A DNA stretch of 64,000 nucleotides from Kineococcus sp. TRM81007 (GCF_022669155.1 NZ_JALBVB010000056.1:469137-533136), one strand, 5' to 3'; positions 8,407-17,835 are shown, counted from the stretch's first letter. A program made the numbers and translations. Notes: generated by a model from the sequence alone, not told the origin.

Positions 8407-10014
8407 TCAGGACGGGGTGGGGCGCTCGAACGGGTCGGCGCCCAGCTCGCCCTCCCACTCGTGGCGCAGCTCCCGGCCGCCGCTGCGCCAGCGGCGGGGC
8501 GTCGTCGTCGACAGCCAGTCCAGCGGCTCGATGCCGCCCGCCTCGCCGCCGTCCAGGGCCAGGCGCAGCGCGGCCGACAGGTCGGCGTCCACCGCGTCGC
8601 TGCGCGTGGCGGGGTCCACGGACACGAACAACGCCGTGCCCGAGCGGGCCACCAGGTCCAGGAAGCGCCGGTTGAGCGACCAGTCCGTGCCCGGTGTCGA
8701 GGGCACGCAGTCCGCGTCCAGCGCGAAGAAGGTCCCGTGCTGGGCGAGGCGGAACGCCAGGGTGTTCACCCCCACCCGGCGGGTGCGGTCCCAGTCCCTC
8801 CCCGAGGTGTCGTCCCCGGTGCGCTGGGCGTGCACCAGCCCGGCGGCCAGGTGCCCGACGGTGTTGCAGCCCAGCACGACCGCGCCACCGGCTGCTCCGC
8901 GCAGGCGCGCGCAGAAACCCGTGAGGGCCTCGGCCGTGGTGAGCGAGCCGTCGTGCAGCGACCAGCCGTCGGCGGCGGGCGAGGCGCCCATCGACGGCCC
9001 CCAGCGACCCAGCACGTCGTAGGTGGAGAAGTCGTGCTTGAGCAGCTCGAAGCCCCAGCCGGTCAGGCGGGCCGCGTCCTCGGCGACGAGGTCCAGCACC
9101 GCCGGGTGCGAGGGGTCCAGCGCCCGGCCGCCGTCGCGCGGGGCCAGCACCCCGGCGCCGGGTTCGTCGCGGCGCAGCAGGGGGCGGAACCAGATCCCCG
9201 GCCGCGCACCCTCCTCGCGCACCGCCGCGGCGAGTTCCGCCATCGCGGGGAACCCCGCGGGCCGCCCGGCGTCCCACGGGCCACCGGAGGCGGCCAGCCC
9301 GTCCGCGGTACCGCCGGGGCTCCAGCCGTCGTCGACCACCGCGTACGGGCGCACCGGGTGCTCGCCGGCCAGTTCGGCGACGGTCCGCGCGTCGCGCACC
9401 ACGGCCGCGGCGTCGAACCCCCGGCCGTAGGCGTAGTACCAGTTGTTCGCACCCACCAGCGGTGCCGCGGGGAGCTCGGGGTCCGGGCACTGCAGCCGCG
9501 CCAGCGCGCGCTGCACCGCGAACGGGGGACCGCCGCGCACCGACCGCACGACCGCCGCGGTCAGCACGCGGTCCCCGGGCCGCACCGCTGAGCCGCCGCA
9601 GCGCAGGTCCAGCCACAGCCCGACCCCGGTGCCGTCCAGCGTCCAGGACGCGAACGCCGCGCCGCGCACCTGCACGCCCAGGCCGGTCGTGCCGCCCAGC
9701 CGGTCGTGCACGAGCACCGTCCACGGCAGCGGCCGCCCGGGTTCCAGCCCGCGCCACGCCAGGTCGCCGTAGGAGCGCTCCCACGCGTCGCCGAGCACGA
9801 GGGAACCCTCCGGGACCGTCCTGCGCCAGCGCAGCAGGACCCGGCTCACCCGCTCCGCGGCCACCTCGACCCGCAGCCCCGCCCCGTCGGGGACCGTGCG
9901 CACCCGCACGCCGGCGCGCTCCGGCGCGCACCAGCCGTCGGCCGGGTCCACCTGCGCGCGCACCAGGTCCGGTGGCGGGACCGCCTCCTCGGCGGGCTCG
10001 CCCGCCCCGGTCAC
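8407..10014 (-). CDS. glycoside hydrolase, clan GH-D (alpha-galactosidase/GH36-like)
   Basis: A 535-residue intracellular enzyme without a signal peptide. The centre has the (beta/alpha)8 pattern of GH27/GH36: YAVVDDGWSPGG, RPGIWFRPL, GFELLKHDFSTYDV with the candidate nucleophile Asp in LKHD, and FFALDADCVP, which may supply the acid/base Asp. N-terminal residues 1-190 form a beta-rich domain. The GTG at 10014 overlaps the ROK stop codon (GTGA), so the two genes form one transcript. It probably trims alpha-galactosides taken up by the nearby importer; other clan GH-D substrates are possible. Confidence 0.82.
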   Translation of the reverse strand: MTGAGEPAEEAVPPPDLVRAQVDPADGWCAPERAGVRVRTVPDGAGLRVEVAAERVSRVLLRWRRTVPEGSLVLGDAWERSYGDLAWRGLEPGRPLPWTVLVHDRLGGTTGLGVQVRGAAFASWTLDGTGVGLWLDLRCGGSAVRPGDRVLTAAVVRSVRGGPPFAVQRALARLQCPDPELPAAPLVGANNWYYAYGRGFDAAAVVRDARTVAELAGEHPVRPYAVVDDGWSPGGTADGLAASGGPWDAGRPAGFPAMAELAAAVREEGARPGIWFRPLLRRDEPGAGVLAPRDGGRALDPSHPAVLDLVAEDAARLTGWGFELLKHDFSTYDVLGRWGPSMGASPAADGWSLHDGSLTTAEALTGFCARLRGAAGGAVVLGCNTVGHLAAGLVHAQRTGDDTSGRDWDRTRRVGVNTLAFRLAQHGTFFALDADCVPSTPGTDWSLNRRFLDLVARSGTALFVSVDPATRSDAVDADLSAALRLALDGGEAGGIEPLDWLSTTTPRRWRSGGRELRHEWEGELGADPFERPTPS

Positions 10015-11186
10015 CGGTGGTGCCCCAGGACGAACGTGCGGATCGCGGTGACCGCCGCGCCGCGCGCCCACTCGGGGAAACCCGTGTGCTGCACGTCGAC
10101 GTCCAGCTCGGAGGCGTGCGGGTGGCGGTGCGCGCGGATCCCCGCCCGCAGCGCCTCGGCACCGACCTCCGCCAACCCGGCGTTCTCCCCGGAGACCAGC
10201 ACCTTGCGCGGCATCGTCAGGTTCCCGATCGCCGCCAGCAGGACGCCCAGCGCGCGGGCGGAGTCGTCGACCACCCGCCGCGCCAGCGGCTCGCCGGCCG
10301 CGGCGAGGCCCAGGACCTCGTCGAACGCGACCGGGCGGCGCAGGGCCAGCCCGGCGCGGACCTCGACGGCCTCCCGGGTGAGCATCGCCTCCGCGCAGCC
10401 GGTGTGCCCGTCCGGGCAGAGGGGACCGGTGGGGTCCAGCGGGAAGTGCCCCAGCAGGCCCACCCCGGCGTCCGGGTGGTCCAGCACCTCGTCGTGCACG
10501 ACGAGCCCGTACCCCACGCCCGTGCCGACCACCACGACCGCGAAGTGGTCGCAGCGCCGGGCCGTGCCGAACCACTGCTCCGCGCGGGTCAGCGAGAGCA
10601 CGTCGTTGTCGACGACCACCGGCAGGCCCAGCTCCGCCTCCAGGGCCCGCCCGAACGGCACGGACTCCCACCCCAGGTACCGGGCCGAGAGCACCTCCCC
10701 GTCCCGGGCGACCCGCCCGCCCAGGCCGACGCCGACGGCACGCACCCCCGGGCGGCCGGGGCCGGCGCAGGCCGCCAGGGAACGCACCAGCTCACCGACG
10801 ACGGCGACGCAGGCGGCGGGGGAGCGGTCCGGCAGCGGCGCCTGGAGCTCCGCCACGACGCGGGCCCGCAAGGTCGTCAGCACGGCGTAGGCGGTGTCGG
10901 CGGTGAGCTTGACCCCGACGAAGTGGTGGCCGTCCTCCTCCACGTCCAGCGGGCGGGTCGGCCGCCCGGAGACCGGGTCGCACACCCCGGTGGTCTCCAC
11001 CAGCAGGCCGGAGTCCAGCAGGGGCCGGGACAGCCGGGTCAGGCTGCCGGGGGACAGCTCCAGACGGCGGGCCAGTTCGCTGCGCGGCAGCGGGCCGTCG
11101 AGCAGGACCTCCAGGGCGATGCTGTGGGCGGGCCCGGTCAGCGGGGTCCAGGCCGCACCCGGCCGGGCCGGGGCCGTCAGGCTCAC
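10011..11186 (-). CDS. ROK-family transcriptional regulator
   Basis: A 391-residue NagC/XylR-type regulator: winged helix at residues 20-75 (LPRSELARRLELSPGSLTRLSRPLLDSGLLVE), then the ROK fold. The kinase phosphate loop DxGxT is absent, as in the regulators. The zinc motif normally written CxCGxxGC reads CPDGHTGC here, with Asp at the middle cysteine. The GTG at 11186 follows GAGGAGG at 5 nt. It is divergent from the GH36 gene and translationally coupled to the downstream glycosidase, so it probably controls the alpha-galactoside locus in response to a sugar. Confidence 0.9.
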   Translation of the reverse strand: MSLTAPARPGAAWTPLTGPAHSIALEVLLDGPLPRSELARRLELSPGSLTRLSRPLLDSGLLVETTGVCDPVSGRPTRPLDVEEDGHHFVGVKLTADTAYAVLTTLRARVVAELQAPLPDRSPAACVAVVGELVRSLAACAGPGRPGVRAVGVGLGGRVARDGEVLSARYLGWESVPFGRALEAELGLPVVVDNDVLSLTRAEQWFGTARRCDHFAVVVVGTGVGYGLVVHDEVLDHPDAGVGLLGHFPLDPTGPLCPDGHTGCAEAMLTREAVEVRAGLALRRPVAFDEVLGLAAAGEPLARRVVDDSARALGVLLAAIGNLTMPRKVLVSGENAGLAEVGAEALRAGIRAHRHPHASELDVDVQHTGFPEWARGAAVTAIRTFVLGHHR

Positions 11187-11315
11187 GGGGCCTCCTCGGT
11201 GAGGGTCGTCCACCCGGTGACGGGTGCGGGCCTGCACGGTAGCCGAGTTCCGTCGCGAAACCCTGATTCTGCTCCCTCCGGTGATCCGCCGGTGCATTCT
11301 CGCTCCACGTCACCG

Positions 11316-11348
11316 TTGACGCTCGGGAGAGTTCTGCCGTACAACTCT
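11316..11348 (+). promoter_or_regulatory. promoter with overlapping inverted repeat (operator candidate)
   Basis: TTGACG (11316-11321), 18-nt spacer, TACAAC (11340-11345). The inverted repeat AGAGTT (11328-11333), nine bases, AACTCT (11343-11348) overlaps the -10 box. The stretch is AT-richer than its surroundings. A repressor bound here would block transcription of the GH36/ABC genes; the adjacent ROK protein is the natural candidate, by inference. Confidence 0.6.
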
Positions 11349-11394
11349 TCCACCGCACGACCCCGACCACGACGACGTGATCCCCGGAGACGCC

Positions 11395-13587
11395 GTGACC
11401 CTGCTCCAGCGCGAGACCCCCACCCGCACCCGGCCCGCCGGCCCCGGGGAGGTGCTCCACCTGCGGGCGGCCGGAGTCAGCGCCGTCCTGTGCACCCACG
11501 CCGGCCAGCTCCCCTCGGTCGTGCACTGGGGTGCCGACCTCGGCGACCTCACCCCCTCCGGCCTCGCCGACCTCGCCGCCGCCGGGGCCACGGCCCGCGC
11601 CAACAACGCCGTCGACGACGAGCGCCCCCTGGCGCTGCTGCCCGAGCAGGCCCAGGGCTGGAGCGGCACCCCCGGCCTCGCCGGTCACCGCGACGGCACC
11701 GCGTGGACCACCCGGTTCGTCCCCACCGCGGTCGAGGTCACCGACGACGGACCGCGCGGCGGGCGCGTCGACGTGCGCGCCACCGACCCCGCCGCCGCGC
11801 TCGAGCTGCACCTGGAGCTCGAGCTGCTGCCCTCCGGACTGCTGCGCCACCGCGCGCACCTGACGAACACCGGTGAGGGCGCCTACGAGGTCGCCGCCCT
11901 CGCCCTCGCCCTGCCCGTGCCGCCCGTGGCGACCGAGCTGCTCGACATGGCGGGCCGCTGGGGCAAGGAACGGGTGCCGCAACGGCTCCCCCTCGTCGTC
12001 GGCACGCACGCCCGCGAGAACCGCCGCGGCCGCACCGGCCCCGACGCCCCCCTCGTCCTGGCGGCCGGCACGGCGGGGTTCGGCTTCCGCGCCGGCGAGG
12101 TGTGGGCCCAGCACGTCGCCTTCAGCGGCAACCACCGCGCTCTCGCCGAGCGCCAGCACACCGGCACCGCCGTACTGGCCGGCGGCGAACTGCTGCTGCC
12201 CGGCGAGGTGCGCCTGGCCACGGGGGAGGGGTACAGCACCCCGTGGGTGTACGCGGCCCACTCGGAGCACGGCCTGGACGGGGTCGCCGCCCGCTTCCAC
12301 ACCCACCTGCGCTCGCGGCCGCACCACCCCGCGAACCCGCGCCCGGTCATCGTCAACACCTGGGAGGCCGTCTACTTCGACCACGACCTCGGCCGGCTCA
12401 CCGAACTGGCCCGCGCCGCCGCCGAGGTCGGCGCCGAGCGGTACGTGCTCGACGACGGCTGGTTCCGCCACCGCCGCGACGACACCGCCGGGCTGGGCGA
12501 CTGGTACGTCGACGAGGACGTCTGGCCCGACGGGCTCACCCCGCTCATCGACGTCGTCACCGGTCTCGGCATGCAGTTCGGGCTGTGGGTGGAACCGGAG
12601 ATGGTCAACCCCGACTCCGACCTGGCCCGCGCCCACCCGGACTGGATCCTGCGCCCCGGCGAGGACGTGCTGCCCCCGGCGTCGCGCCAGCAGCAGGTCC
12701 TGGACCTCGGCAATCCCGAGGCGTACGCGCACCTGCTGGGGCGCCTGGACGCCCTGCTCACCGAGAACGACATCGCGTACCTGAAGTGGGACCACAACCG
12801 CGACCTGCTGGAAGCCGGTTCCGGGCCCGGCCGCCGGCCCGGTGTGCACGCCCAGACCCTCGCCGCGTACCGGCTCATGGACGAGCTGCGCGAGCGCCAC
12901 CCCGGCGTGGAGATCGAGTCCTGCTCCTCCGGCGGCCTGCGCGTGGACCTGGAGGTCCTGGAGCACACCGACCGCGTGTGGGGCAGCGACTGCATCGACC
13001 CCCTGGAGCGGCAGCAGATCCAGCGGTGGACCACCCAGCTGCTCGCGCCGGAGCTCGTCGGATCGCACGTGGGCGCGTCCCCCTCGCACACCACGCACCG
13101 CAGCAGCGACCTGTCCTTCCGCGCCGGCACCGCGCTGTTCGCGTCCTTCGGCATCGAGACCGACCTGACGCGGATGGACCCCGCCGAGCGCGCGGAGCTC
13201 ACCCGGTGGGTCGCCCTCTACAAGGAGCTGCGCCCCCTGCTGCACAGCGGGACCGTCGTGCGCGCCGACCCGCACGACGAGTCGTCCGCCGTGCACGGCG
13301 TCGTGGCCGCCGACGGCGGCGACGGCCTGTTCGCGGTGGTGCAGCTGAGCACCCCCGACACCAGCGTGCCCGGGCGGGTCCGCCTGCCCGGCCTCGACCC
13401 GGACGCGACCTACCACGTCGCACCCCAGCCGCCGGGCGACACCCCGGCCGTGCAGGGCGGCGACGTCCTGCCGTGGACCGCGGGAGGCGGCGTGAGGATG
13501 AGCGGCCGGGCGCTGGCCGCCGTGGGTGTCACGACCTGCGCCCTGCAACCGCAGCAGCTCCTCCTCCTGCGCACCCGGAAGGTCTGA
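11395..13587 (+). CDS. alpha-galactosidase, GH36
   Basis: Hydrolyses terminal alpha-1,6-galactose from melibiose, raffinose or stachyose. The 730-residue length is typical of GH36. Residues 1-310 are the beta-sandwich domain; the barrel begins at VIVNTWEAVYFDHD. YVLDDGWF, LWVEPEMVNPDSDL, the nucleophile motif YLKWDHNR, ESCSSGGLRVDL and the acid/base motif WGSDCIDPLER are all present. No signal peptide, so it is cytoplasmic. GTG 11395 (GGAGA 5 nt upstream) is preferred over GTG 11377, which has no ribosome binding site. It heads the importer operon. Confidence 0.93.
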   Translation: MTLLQRETPTRTRPAGPGEVLHLRAAGVSAVLCTHAGQLPSVVHWGADLGDLTPSGLADLAAAGATARANNAVDDERPLALLPEQAQGWSGTPGLAGHRDGTAWTTRFVPTAVEVTDDGPRGGRVDVRATDPAAALELHLELELLPSGLLRHRAHLTNTGEGAYEVAALALALPVPPVATELLDMAGRWGKERVPQRLPLVVGTHARENRRGRTGPDAPLVLAAGTAGFGFRAGEVWAQHVAFSGNHRALAERQHTGTAVLAGGELLLPGEVRLATGEGYSTPWVYAAHSEHGLDGVAARFHTHLRSRPHHPANPRPVIVNTWEAVYFDHDLGRLTELARAAAEVGAERYVLDDGWFRHRRDDTAGLGDWYVDEDVWPDGLTPLIDVVTGLGMQFGLWVEPEMVNPDSDLARAHPDWILRPGEDVLPPASRQQQVLDLGNPEAYAHLLGRLDALLTENDIAYLKWDHNRDLLEAGSGPGRRPGVHAQTLAAYRLMDELRERHPGVEIESCSSGGLRVDLEVLEHTDRVWGSDCIDPLERQQIQRWTTQLLAPELVGSHVGASPSHTTHRSSDLSFRAGTALFASFGIETDLTRMDPAERAELTRWVALYKELRPLLHSGTVVRADPHDESSAVHGVVAADGGDGLFAVVQLSTPDTSVPGRVRLPGLDPDATYHVAPQPPGDTPAVQGGDVLPWTAGGGVRMSGRALAAVGVTTCALQPQQLLLLRTRKV

Positions 13588-13591
13588 CGCC

Positions 13592-14545
13592 ATGGCGCTC
13601 ACGAGCAGAGCCGCTCGTACCCGCAGCTCGATCCGGCCCAGCCTGCAGGTCCACGGCTACCGCCCGGACAGCAACGGGACCCGCCGGGAACGCCTCACGG
13701 CCCTGGCGTTCATCCTGCCGGCGCTGCTGGGGTTCAGCGTCTTCTACTTCTGGCCCACCCTGCGGGGCTTCTACTACAGCTTCACCGACTTCGACGTCTT
13801 CAACCGCCCCACCTGGGTGGGTCTGGACAACTACGCCGCGCTCCTGGACGACCCCACGTTCTGGAACGCGATGAAGGTGACGGTGCAGTACGTCGTCATC
13901 AACATCGGCACGCAGACCGTCCTGGCGCTGCTGCTGGCCGTCCTGCTGCACCGGCTGACCCGCTCGGTCCTCGTCCGCAGCGTCATCGTGCTGCCGTACC
14001 TCATCTCCAACGTCGTCGTCGCCCTGGTCTTCTACTGGATGCTGGACGCCCAGATCGGGATCACCAACCAGTTCCTCGGCTGGATCGGCCTGGACGCGAT
14101 CCCGTTCTTCGGCAGCCAGGACTGGGCCATCCCGACGATCGCCCTGGTCAACACCTGGCGGCACCTGGGGTACACGGCGCTGCTGATCTTCGCCGGTCTG
14201 CTGATGATCCCGGACCACGTGTACGAGGCCGGACGGGTGGACGGCGCCTCGGAGTGGAAGATGTTCTGGCGCATCACGCTGCCGCTGCTGCGGCCGATCC
14301 TCGCCCTCGTGCTCGTCATCACGGTCGTCGGCTCGTTCCAAGCCTTCGACACCGTCGCCGTCACCACCGCCGGCGGCCCGGCCGACGCCACGAAGGTCAT
14401 CCAGTACTACATCTTCGACCTGGCCTTCCAGCGCTACCAGTTCGGGTACGCCTCGGCCGTCTCGGTCGTCCTGTTCCTCATCCTCGCGTCCGTCGCCTTC
14501 GTCCAGCTGCGGCTGATGCGGGCGAACGAGTCCGACGTCGCCTGA
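13592..14545 (+). CDS. sugar ABC transporter permease (MalF/UgpA type)
   Basis: A 317-residue inner-membrane component with six predicted helices; a 30-residue cytoplasmic N-terminal tail precedes the first helix (LTALAFILPALLGFSVFYFWP). The ATPase-contact EAA loop is YEAGRVDGASEWKMFWRITLPLL. It forms a heterodimeric channel with the next gene. The ATG at 13592 lies 4 bp after the galactosidase stop codon, with a weak AAGG site inside the preceding gene, so translational coupling is likely. Confidence 0.93.
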   Translation: MALTSRAARTRSSIRPSLQVHGYRPDSNGTRRERLTALAFILPALLGFSVFYFWPTLRGFYYSFTDFDVFNRPTWVGLDNYAALLDDPTFWNAMKVTVQYVVINIGTQTVLALLLAVLLHRLTRSVLVRSVIVLPYLISNVVVALVFYWMLDAQIGITNQFLGWIGLDAIPFFGSQDWAIPTIALVNTWRHLGYTALLIFAGLLMIPDHVYEAGRVDGASEWKMFWRITLPLLRPILALVLVITVVGSFQAFDTVAVTTAGGPADATKVIQYYIFDLAFQRYQFGYASAVSVVLFLILASVAFVQLRLMRANESDVA

Positions 14546-14580
14546 GCGCGACCCGAAGCGGAAGACCCCCAGGAGGCGAT

Positions 14581-15522
14581 GTGGCCACCGCAGTGACGAC
14601 GTTCGACGAGGCCGCCGCGGCCTCCAGGTCCAGCAGAGCACGCCGGGGGCGGCCCGGAGCCGGGCGGGTCCTGGCCTGGACCGCCCTGGTCCTCATCGTG
14701 CTCGTGACCCTCTTCCCGTTCTACTGGATGCTGCGCACCGCGTTCTCCAACGGTGCGTACCTCGCCACCCAGCCGTCGAACCTGCTGCCCGTCGAGCCGA
14801 CGCTCGGCGCCTTCGAGCGTGTCCTCGGGCTGGCGAGCACCGAGGAGGCCCAGGCCCAGGCCGGCTCCGGTGCCTCGGTGAACATCGGCCGCTACCTTCT
14901 GAACTCCGTGGTCGTGGCCACCCTGATCACCGCCGGGCAGGTGTTCTTCGGCGCGCTGGCGGCGTACGCCTTCTCCCGGCTGCGCTGGCCCGGCCGGGAC
15001 GCGGTGTTCTTCGTCTTCCTCACCGCCCTGATGGTCCCGCCGATCTTCACGCAGCTGCCGAACTTCCTGCTCATGCGGGACCTCGGCATCCTCAACACCT
15101 ACGCCGCGATCGTCCTGCCGTTCTTCTTCATGACGCCCTTCGCCGTCTTCTTCCTGCGGCAGTTCTTCCTCGGCATCCCGCACGAGGTGGAGGAGGCGGC
15201 ACGGCTCGACGGCGCCGGTGCCGTGCGCAGGTTCTTCACCGTGATCCTGCCCATGGCGTCCGGGCCGCTGGTGACCTTGACGATCCTGCAGTACATCCAG
15301 GCGTGGGGCGAGTACTTCTGGCCGCTGCTCGTCGCCAGCGACCCCGACGTCCGCGTGCTCACCGTCGGTCTGGGTGTCTTCCGCGCCCAGACGCCGCAGG
15401 GATCGCCCGACTGGGCGGGGCTGATGGCCGCCACGCTGCTCGCGGCCCTGCCGATCATCGTCCTGTTCGCGATCTTCAGCCGGAAGGTCGTCAACTCCAT
15501 CGGCTTCTCCGGCATCAAGTGA
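14581..15522 (+). CDS. sugar ABC transporter permease (MalG/UgpE type)
   Basis: A 313-residue second permease subunit with six predicted helices, starting ARVLAWTALVLIVLVTLFPFYWMLRTAF. Its EAA loop is EEAARLDGAGAVRRFFTVILPMA. It carries an insertion rich in Ala/Gln/Gly between the first two helices (around residues 80-100). The GTG at 14581 has AGGAGG 4 nt upstream; the overlapping ATG at 14579 is out of frame. Works with the preceding permease and the following lipoprotein. Confidence 0.93.
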   Translation: MATAVTTFDEAAAASRSSRARRGRPGAGRVLAWTALVLIVLVTLFPFYWMLRTAFSNGAYLATQPSNLLPVEPTLGAFERVLGLASTEEAQAQAGSGASVNIGRYLLNSVVVATLITAGQVFFGALAAYAFSRLRWPGRDAVFFVFLTALMVPPIFTQLPNFLLMRDLGILNTYAAIVLPFFFMTPFAVFFLRQFFLGIPHEVEEAARLDGAGAVRRFFTVILPMASGPLVTLTILQYIQAWGEYFWPLLVASDPDVRVLTVGLGVFRAQTPQGSPDWAGLMAATLLAALPIIVLFAIFSRKVVNSIGFSGIK

Positions 15523-15533
15523 GGCACCCCGTG

Positions 15534-16910
15534 ATGCACCTCGTGACGCACTCCGCCCCCCGCCGCCGTTCCCGTGCCCGTCGCGCCGTCGCGGCCGCGG
15601 GCGCCGCGCTGCTGCTGACCGCCTGCGGCTCCTACGGGGTCGACCCCGGCGCCGACGCCGACACCGGGACCGTCACCTACTGGCTGTGGGAGTCCGCGCA
15701 GCTGCCCGCCTACCAGCAGTGCGCCGACGACTTCGAGGCGCAGCACCCCGACATCGACATCCAGATCGAGCAGTTCGGGTGGGACGACTACTGGAACAAG
15801 CTGTTCACCGGCTTCGTCGCCAACTCCGCCCCGGACGTCTTCGCCAACCACACCTCCCGGTACGGCGAGTTCGCCGAGCGCGGGCTGATCGTCCCCATCG
15901 ACGAGTACGTCGACCGGGACCGCATCGACCTGTCGAAGTACGTGACCGGCACCACCGACCTGTGGGTCGGCCCCGACGGGAAGCGCTACGGGCTGCCCAA
16001 GGACTTCGACACCATCGGGATCTTCTACAACGAGGGGATGACCGAGGAGGCGGGCGTCACGCGCGAGCAGATGGAGAACCTCACCTGGAACCCCCAGGAC
16101 GGCGGTACCTACGAGGACGTCATCGCCCACCTCACCGTCGACGAGAACGGCGTGCGCGGCGACGAGCCCGGTTTCGACAAGGACAACGTGCGCACCTACG
16201 GGCTGGGTCTGGGCAGTGCGGGAGCTCCCTTCGGGCAGGTCGAGTGGTCCTACCTGGCCATGACCACCGGCTGGTGGTACATGGACGCCGAGGCGTGGGG
16301 CACGGAGTTCCACTACGACGACCCCCGGTTCCAGCAGACCTACGCGTGGTGGCGCGGCCTGATCGAGAAGGGGTACATGCCTCCGCTGGCCTTCACCGAG
16401 GGCGGTGCACCCGACCAGCAGGTGCAGGCGGGCCGGTACGCCATGGTCACCGAGGGGTCGTGGCAGACCGCCAACTTCGGCGCGCTGGAGGGCGTCGACC
16501 TGGCGCTGGCACCCACCCCCGTGGGGCCGGAGGGGCACCGTGCCGCCATGCAGAACTCCCTGGCCGACTCCATCTCCACCTCCTCGCAGGTCAAGGGGGC
16601 CGCCTGGGAGTGGGCCTCCTACCTGGGGTCGGTCCAGTGCCAGTCCGTCGTCGCCGAGGCCGGGGTCGTCATGCCGGCGATCGCCAGCACCGTCGACACC
16701 GCGAAGGAAGCCCTCGGGCGCACCGGGTTCGACATCAGCGCCTTCACCGACCAGATCGACGCCGGCACGACGTTCCCCTACCCGGCCGTCCTGAAGGCCG
16801 CCGAGGTCCAGAGCATCACGAGCTCGGTGATGGAGAACGTCATGGCCTTCAACGCCGAACCCGACGCGCTGACGCCCATGAACGAGCAGCTCAACGCCCT
16901 GTTCGAGTGA
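15534..16910 (+). CDS. sugar-binding lipoprotein of the ABC importer (family 1)
   Basis: A 458-residue extracellular solute-binding protein. It has a twin-arginine-rich charged N-terminus (PRRRSRARRAV), a short hydrophobic stretch and a lipobox LLTAC around residue 29, so it is lipid-anchored outside the membrane. The mature part begins VTYWLWESAQLPAYQQCADDFEAQHPDI, typical of malto- and raffinose-type binders. A GTG one codon upstream (15531) is an alternative start. The operon stops here: no ATP-binding subunit is present, so a shared MsmK/MsiK-like ATPase elsewhere is probably used. The 3' end overlaps the convergent AraC gene by 20 bp. Confidence 0.93.
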   Translation: MHLVTHSAPRRRSRARRAVAAAGAALLLTACGSYGVDPGADADTGTVTYWLWESAQLPAYQQCADDFEAQHPDIDIQIEQFGWDDYWNKLFTGFVANSAPDVFANHTSRYGEFAERGLIVPIDEYVDRDRIDLSKYVTGTTDLWVGPDGKRYGLPKDFDTIGIFYNEGMTEEAGVTREQMENLTWNPQDGGTYEDVIAHLTVDENGVRGDEPGFDKDNVRTYGLGLGSAGAPFGQVEWSYLAMTTGWWYMDAEAWGTEFHYDDPRFQQTYAWWRGLIEKGYMPPLAFTEGGAPDQQVQAGRYAMVTEGSWQTANFGALEGVDLALAPTPVGPEGHRAAMQNSLADSISTSSQVKGAAWEWASYLGSVQCQSVVAEAGVVMPAIASTVDTAKEALGRTGFDISAFTDQIDAGTTFPYPAVLKAAEVQSITSSVMENVMAFNAEPDALTPMNEQLNALFE

Positions 16911-17754
16911 GGCCACCCCCCGGGGCCGTCCGTGCGGCGCGGTAGGCCCCGGGGGAGCACCCGCACGCGCGGGTGAAGCAGGCGTACAGGCTGCTCTGCG
17001 AACCGAAGCCGGCCGCGTGCGCGACCGCGGCCGTCGTCATCGAGGTCGTCACCAGCAGCCGCTGCGCCTCCGCCACCCGGTGCCGCGTCAGCTGCTCGCC
17101 CAGGGAGACCCCCACCGCGCGGCGGAACAGGGTGGTCGCGTAGTTCGGGTTCAGGTTCGCGGCCCGGGCCACGTGCGTGGCGGAGACCGGCTCCCGGAAG
17201 TGCTCGGCGATCCAGCTCGCCATCCGGGCGACCGGGCGCAGGTCCGCCCGCGGCAGCGCACCGGTCCCCGCCCCCGCGGCGCCACCCGCCGCTGCCACGA
17301 TCCTCAGCACGAGCGCGTGCGCCTCCAGCAGCAGCGCCGCGGAGGTCGTCCCGCCGGGTGTCGCCAGGTCCCGTTCCCAGGTGCCGAACAGCCCCGGCAC
17401 GTGCGCCCCGACCCGGTCGGTGGGGACCACCAGGGTGCGCTGCGCGAGCACCTCGGCGGTGAACGCCTCCGGCAGCGACCAGCTGAGCACCGTGGACAGC
17501 GGTACGTGGATCCACGCCACGTCGCTGGGGGGCAACGGGTCCCGCTCCAGCAGCCGGTGCGGCGCCGCGGCCCAGAACAGTGCCGTGCTGCCCGCCTCGA
17601 CGACCGTGCGCCCCCCGCCGGACAGGTACTCCAGCCGTCCCTCGAGCACGACGTTGACCTCCACGTCGTCGTGCCGGTGGAACTCGCGCATGGGTGGCGC
17701 GGGCCCGCGGTGCACCCACAGCACGGACTCCTCGACCTTCGCCTCCGGGCGCAC
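16891..17754 (-). CDS. AraC-family transcriptional regulator
   Basis: A 287-residue activator-type regulator: an N-terminal cupin sensor (MREFHRHDDVEVNVVLEGRL, residues about 15-95) and a C-terminal double helix-turn-helix (SATHVARAANLNPNYATTLFRRAVG and MTTAAVAHAAGFGSQSSLYACFTRACG). This matches MelR/RafR-like sugar regulators. The GTG at 17754 is chosen because TAGGCT ends 7 nt before it, leaderless geometry; the longer open frame upstream would run through the divergent GH4 gene. It probably senses alpha-galactosides and activates the GH4 gene and/or the importer operon. Confidence 0.85.
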   Translation of the reverse strand: MRPEAKVEESVLWVHRGPAPPMREFHRHDDVEVNVVLEGRLEYLSGGGRTVVEAGSTALFWAAAPHRLLERDPLPPSDVAWIHVPLSTVLSWSLPEAFTAEVLAQRTLVVPTDRVGAHVPGLFGTWERDLATPGGTTSAALLLEAHALVLRIVAAAGGAAGAGTGALPRADLRPVARMASWIAEHFREPVSATHVARAANLNPNYATTLFRRAVGVSLGEQLTRHRVAEAQRLLVTTSMTTAAVAHAAGFGSQSSLYACFTRACGCSPGAYRAARTAPGGGLTRTGR

Positions 17755-17761
17755 CCGGGCC

Positions 17762-17835
17762 AGCCTAGGTGCTGAGGATCCTGGAAGGTCAGGACGGCTC
17801 GCCGGAGGCGCCCGGCGGCGGCGCCCACCTAGCGT
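17762..17835. promoter_or_regulatory. back-to-back leaderless promoters of araC-type and GH4 genes
   Basis: On the minus strand TAGGCT (17767-17762) lies 7 nt before the regulator GTG; on the plus strand TAGCGT (17830-17835) lies 7 nt before the GH4 ATG. Both start codons lack a Shine-Dalgarno. The 62 bp between the two hexamers must hold both -35 regions and any regulator site; I see no clear palindrome there. Confidence 0.55.

Noticed and set aside
11187-11394. The lower-GC intergenic stretch as a sign of horizontal transfer
   Set aside because: It is a short promoter region; the genes on both sides have the same GC-rich codon use as the rest of the window.
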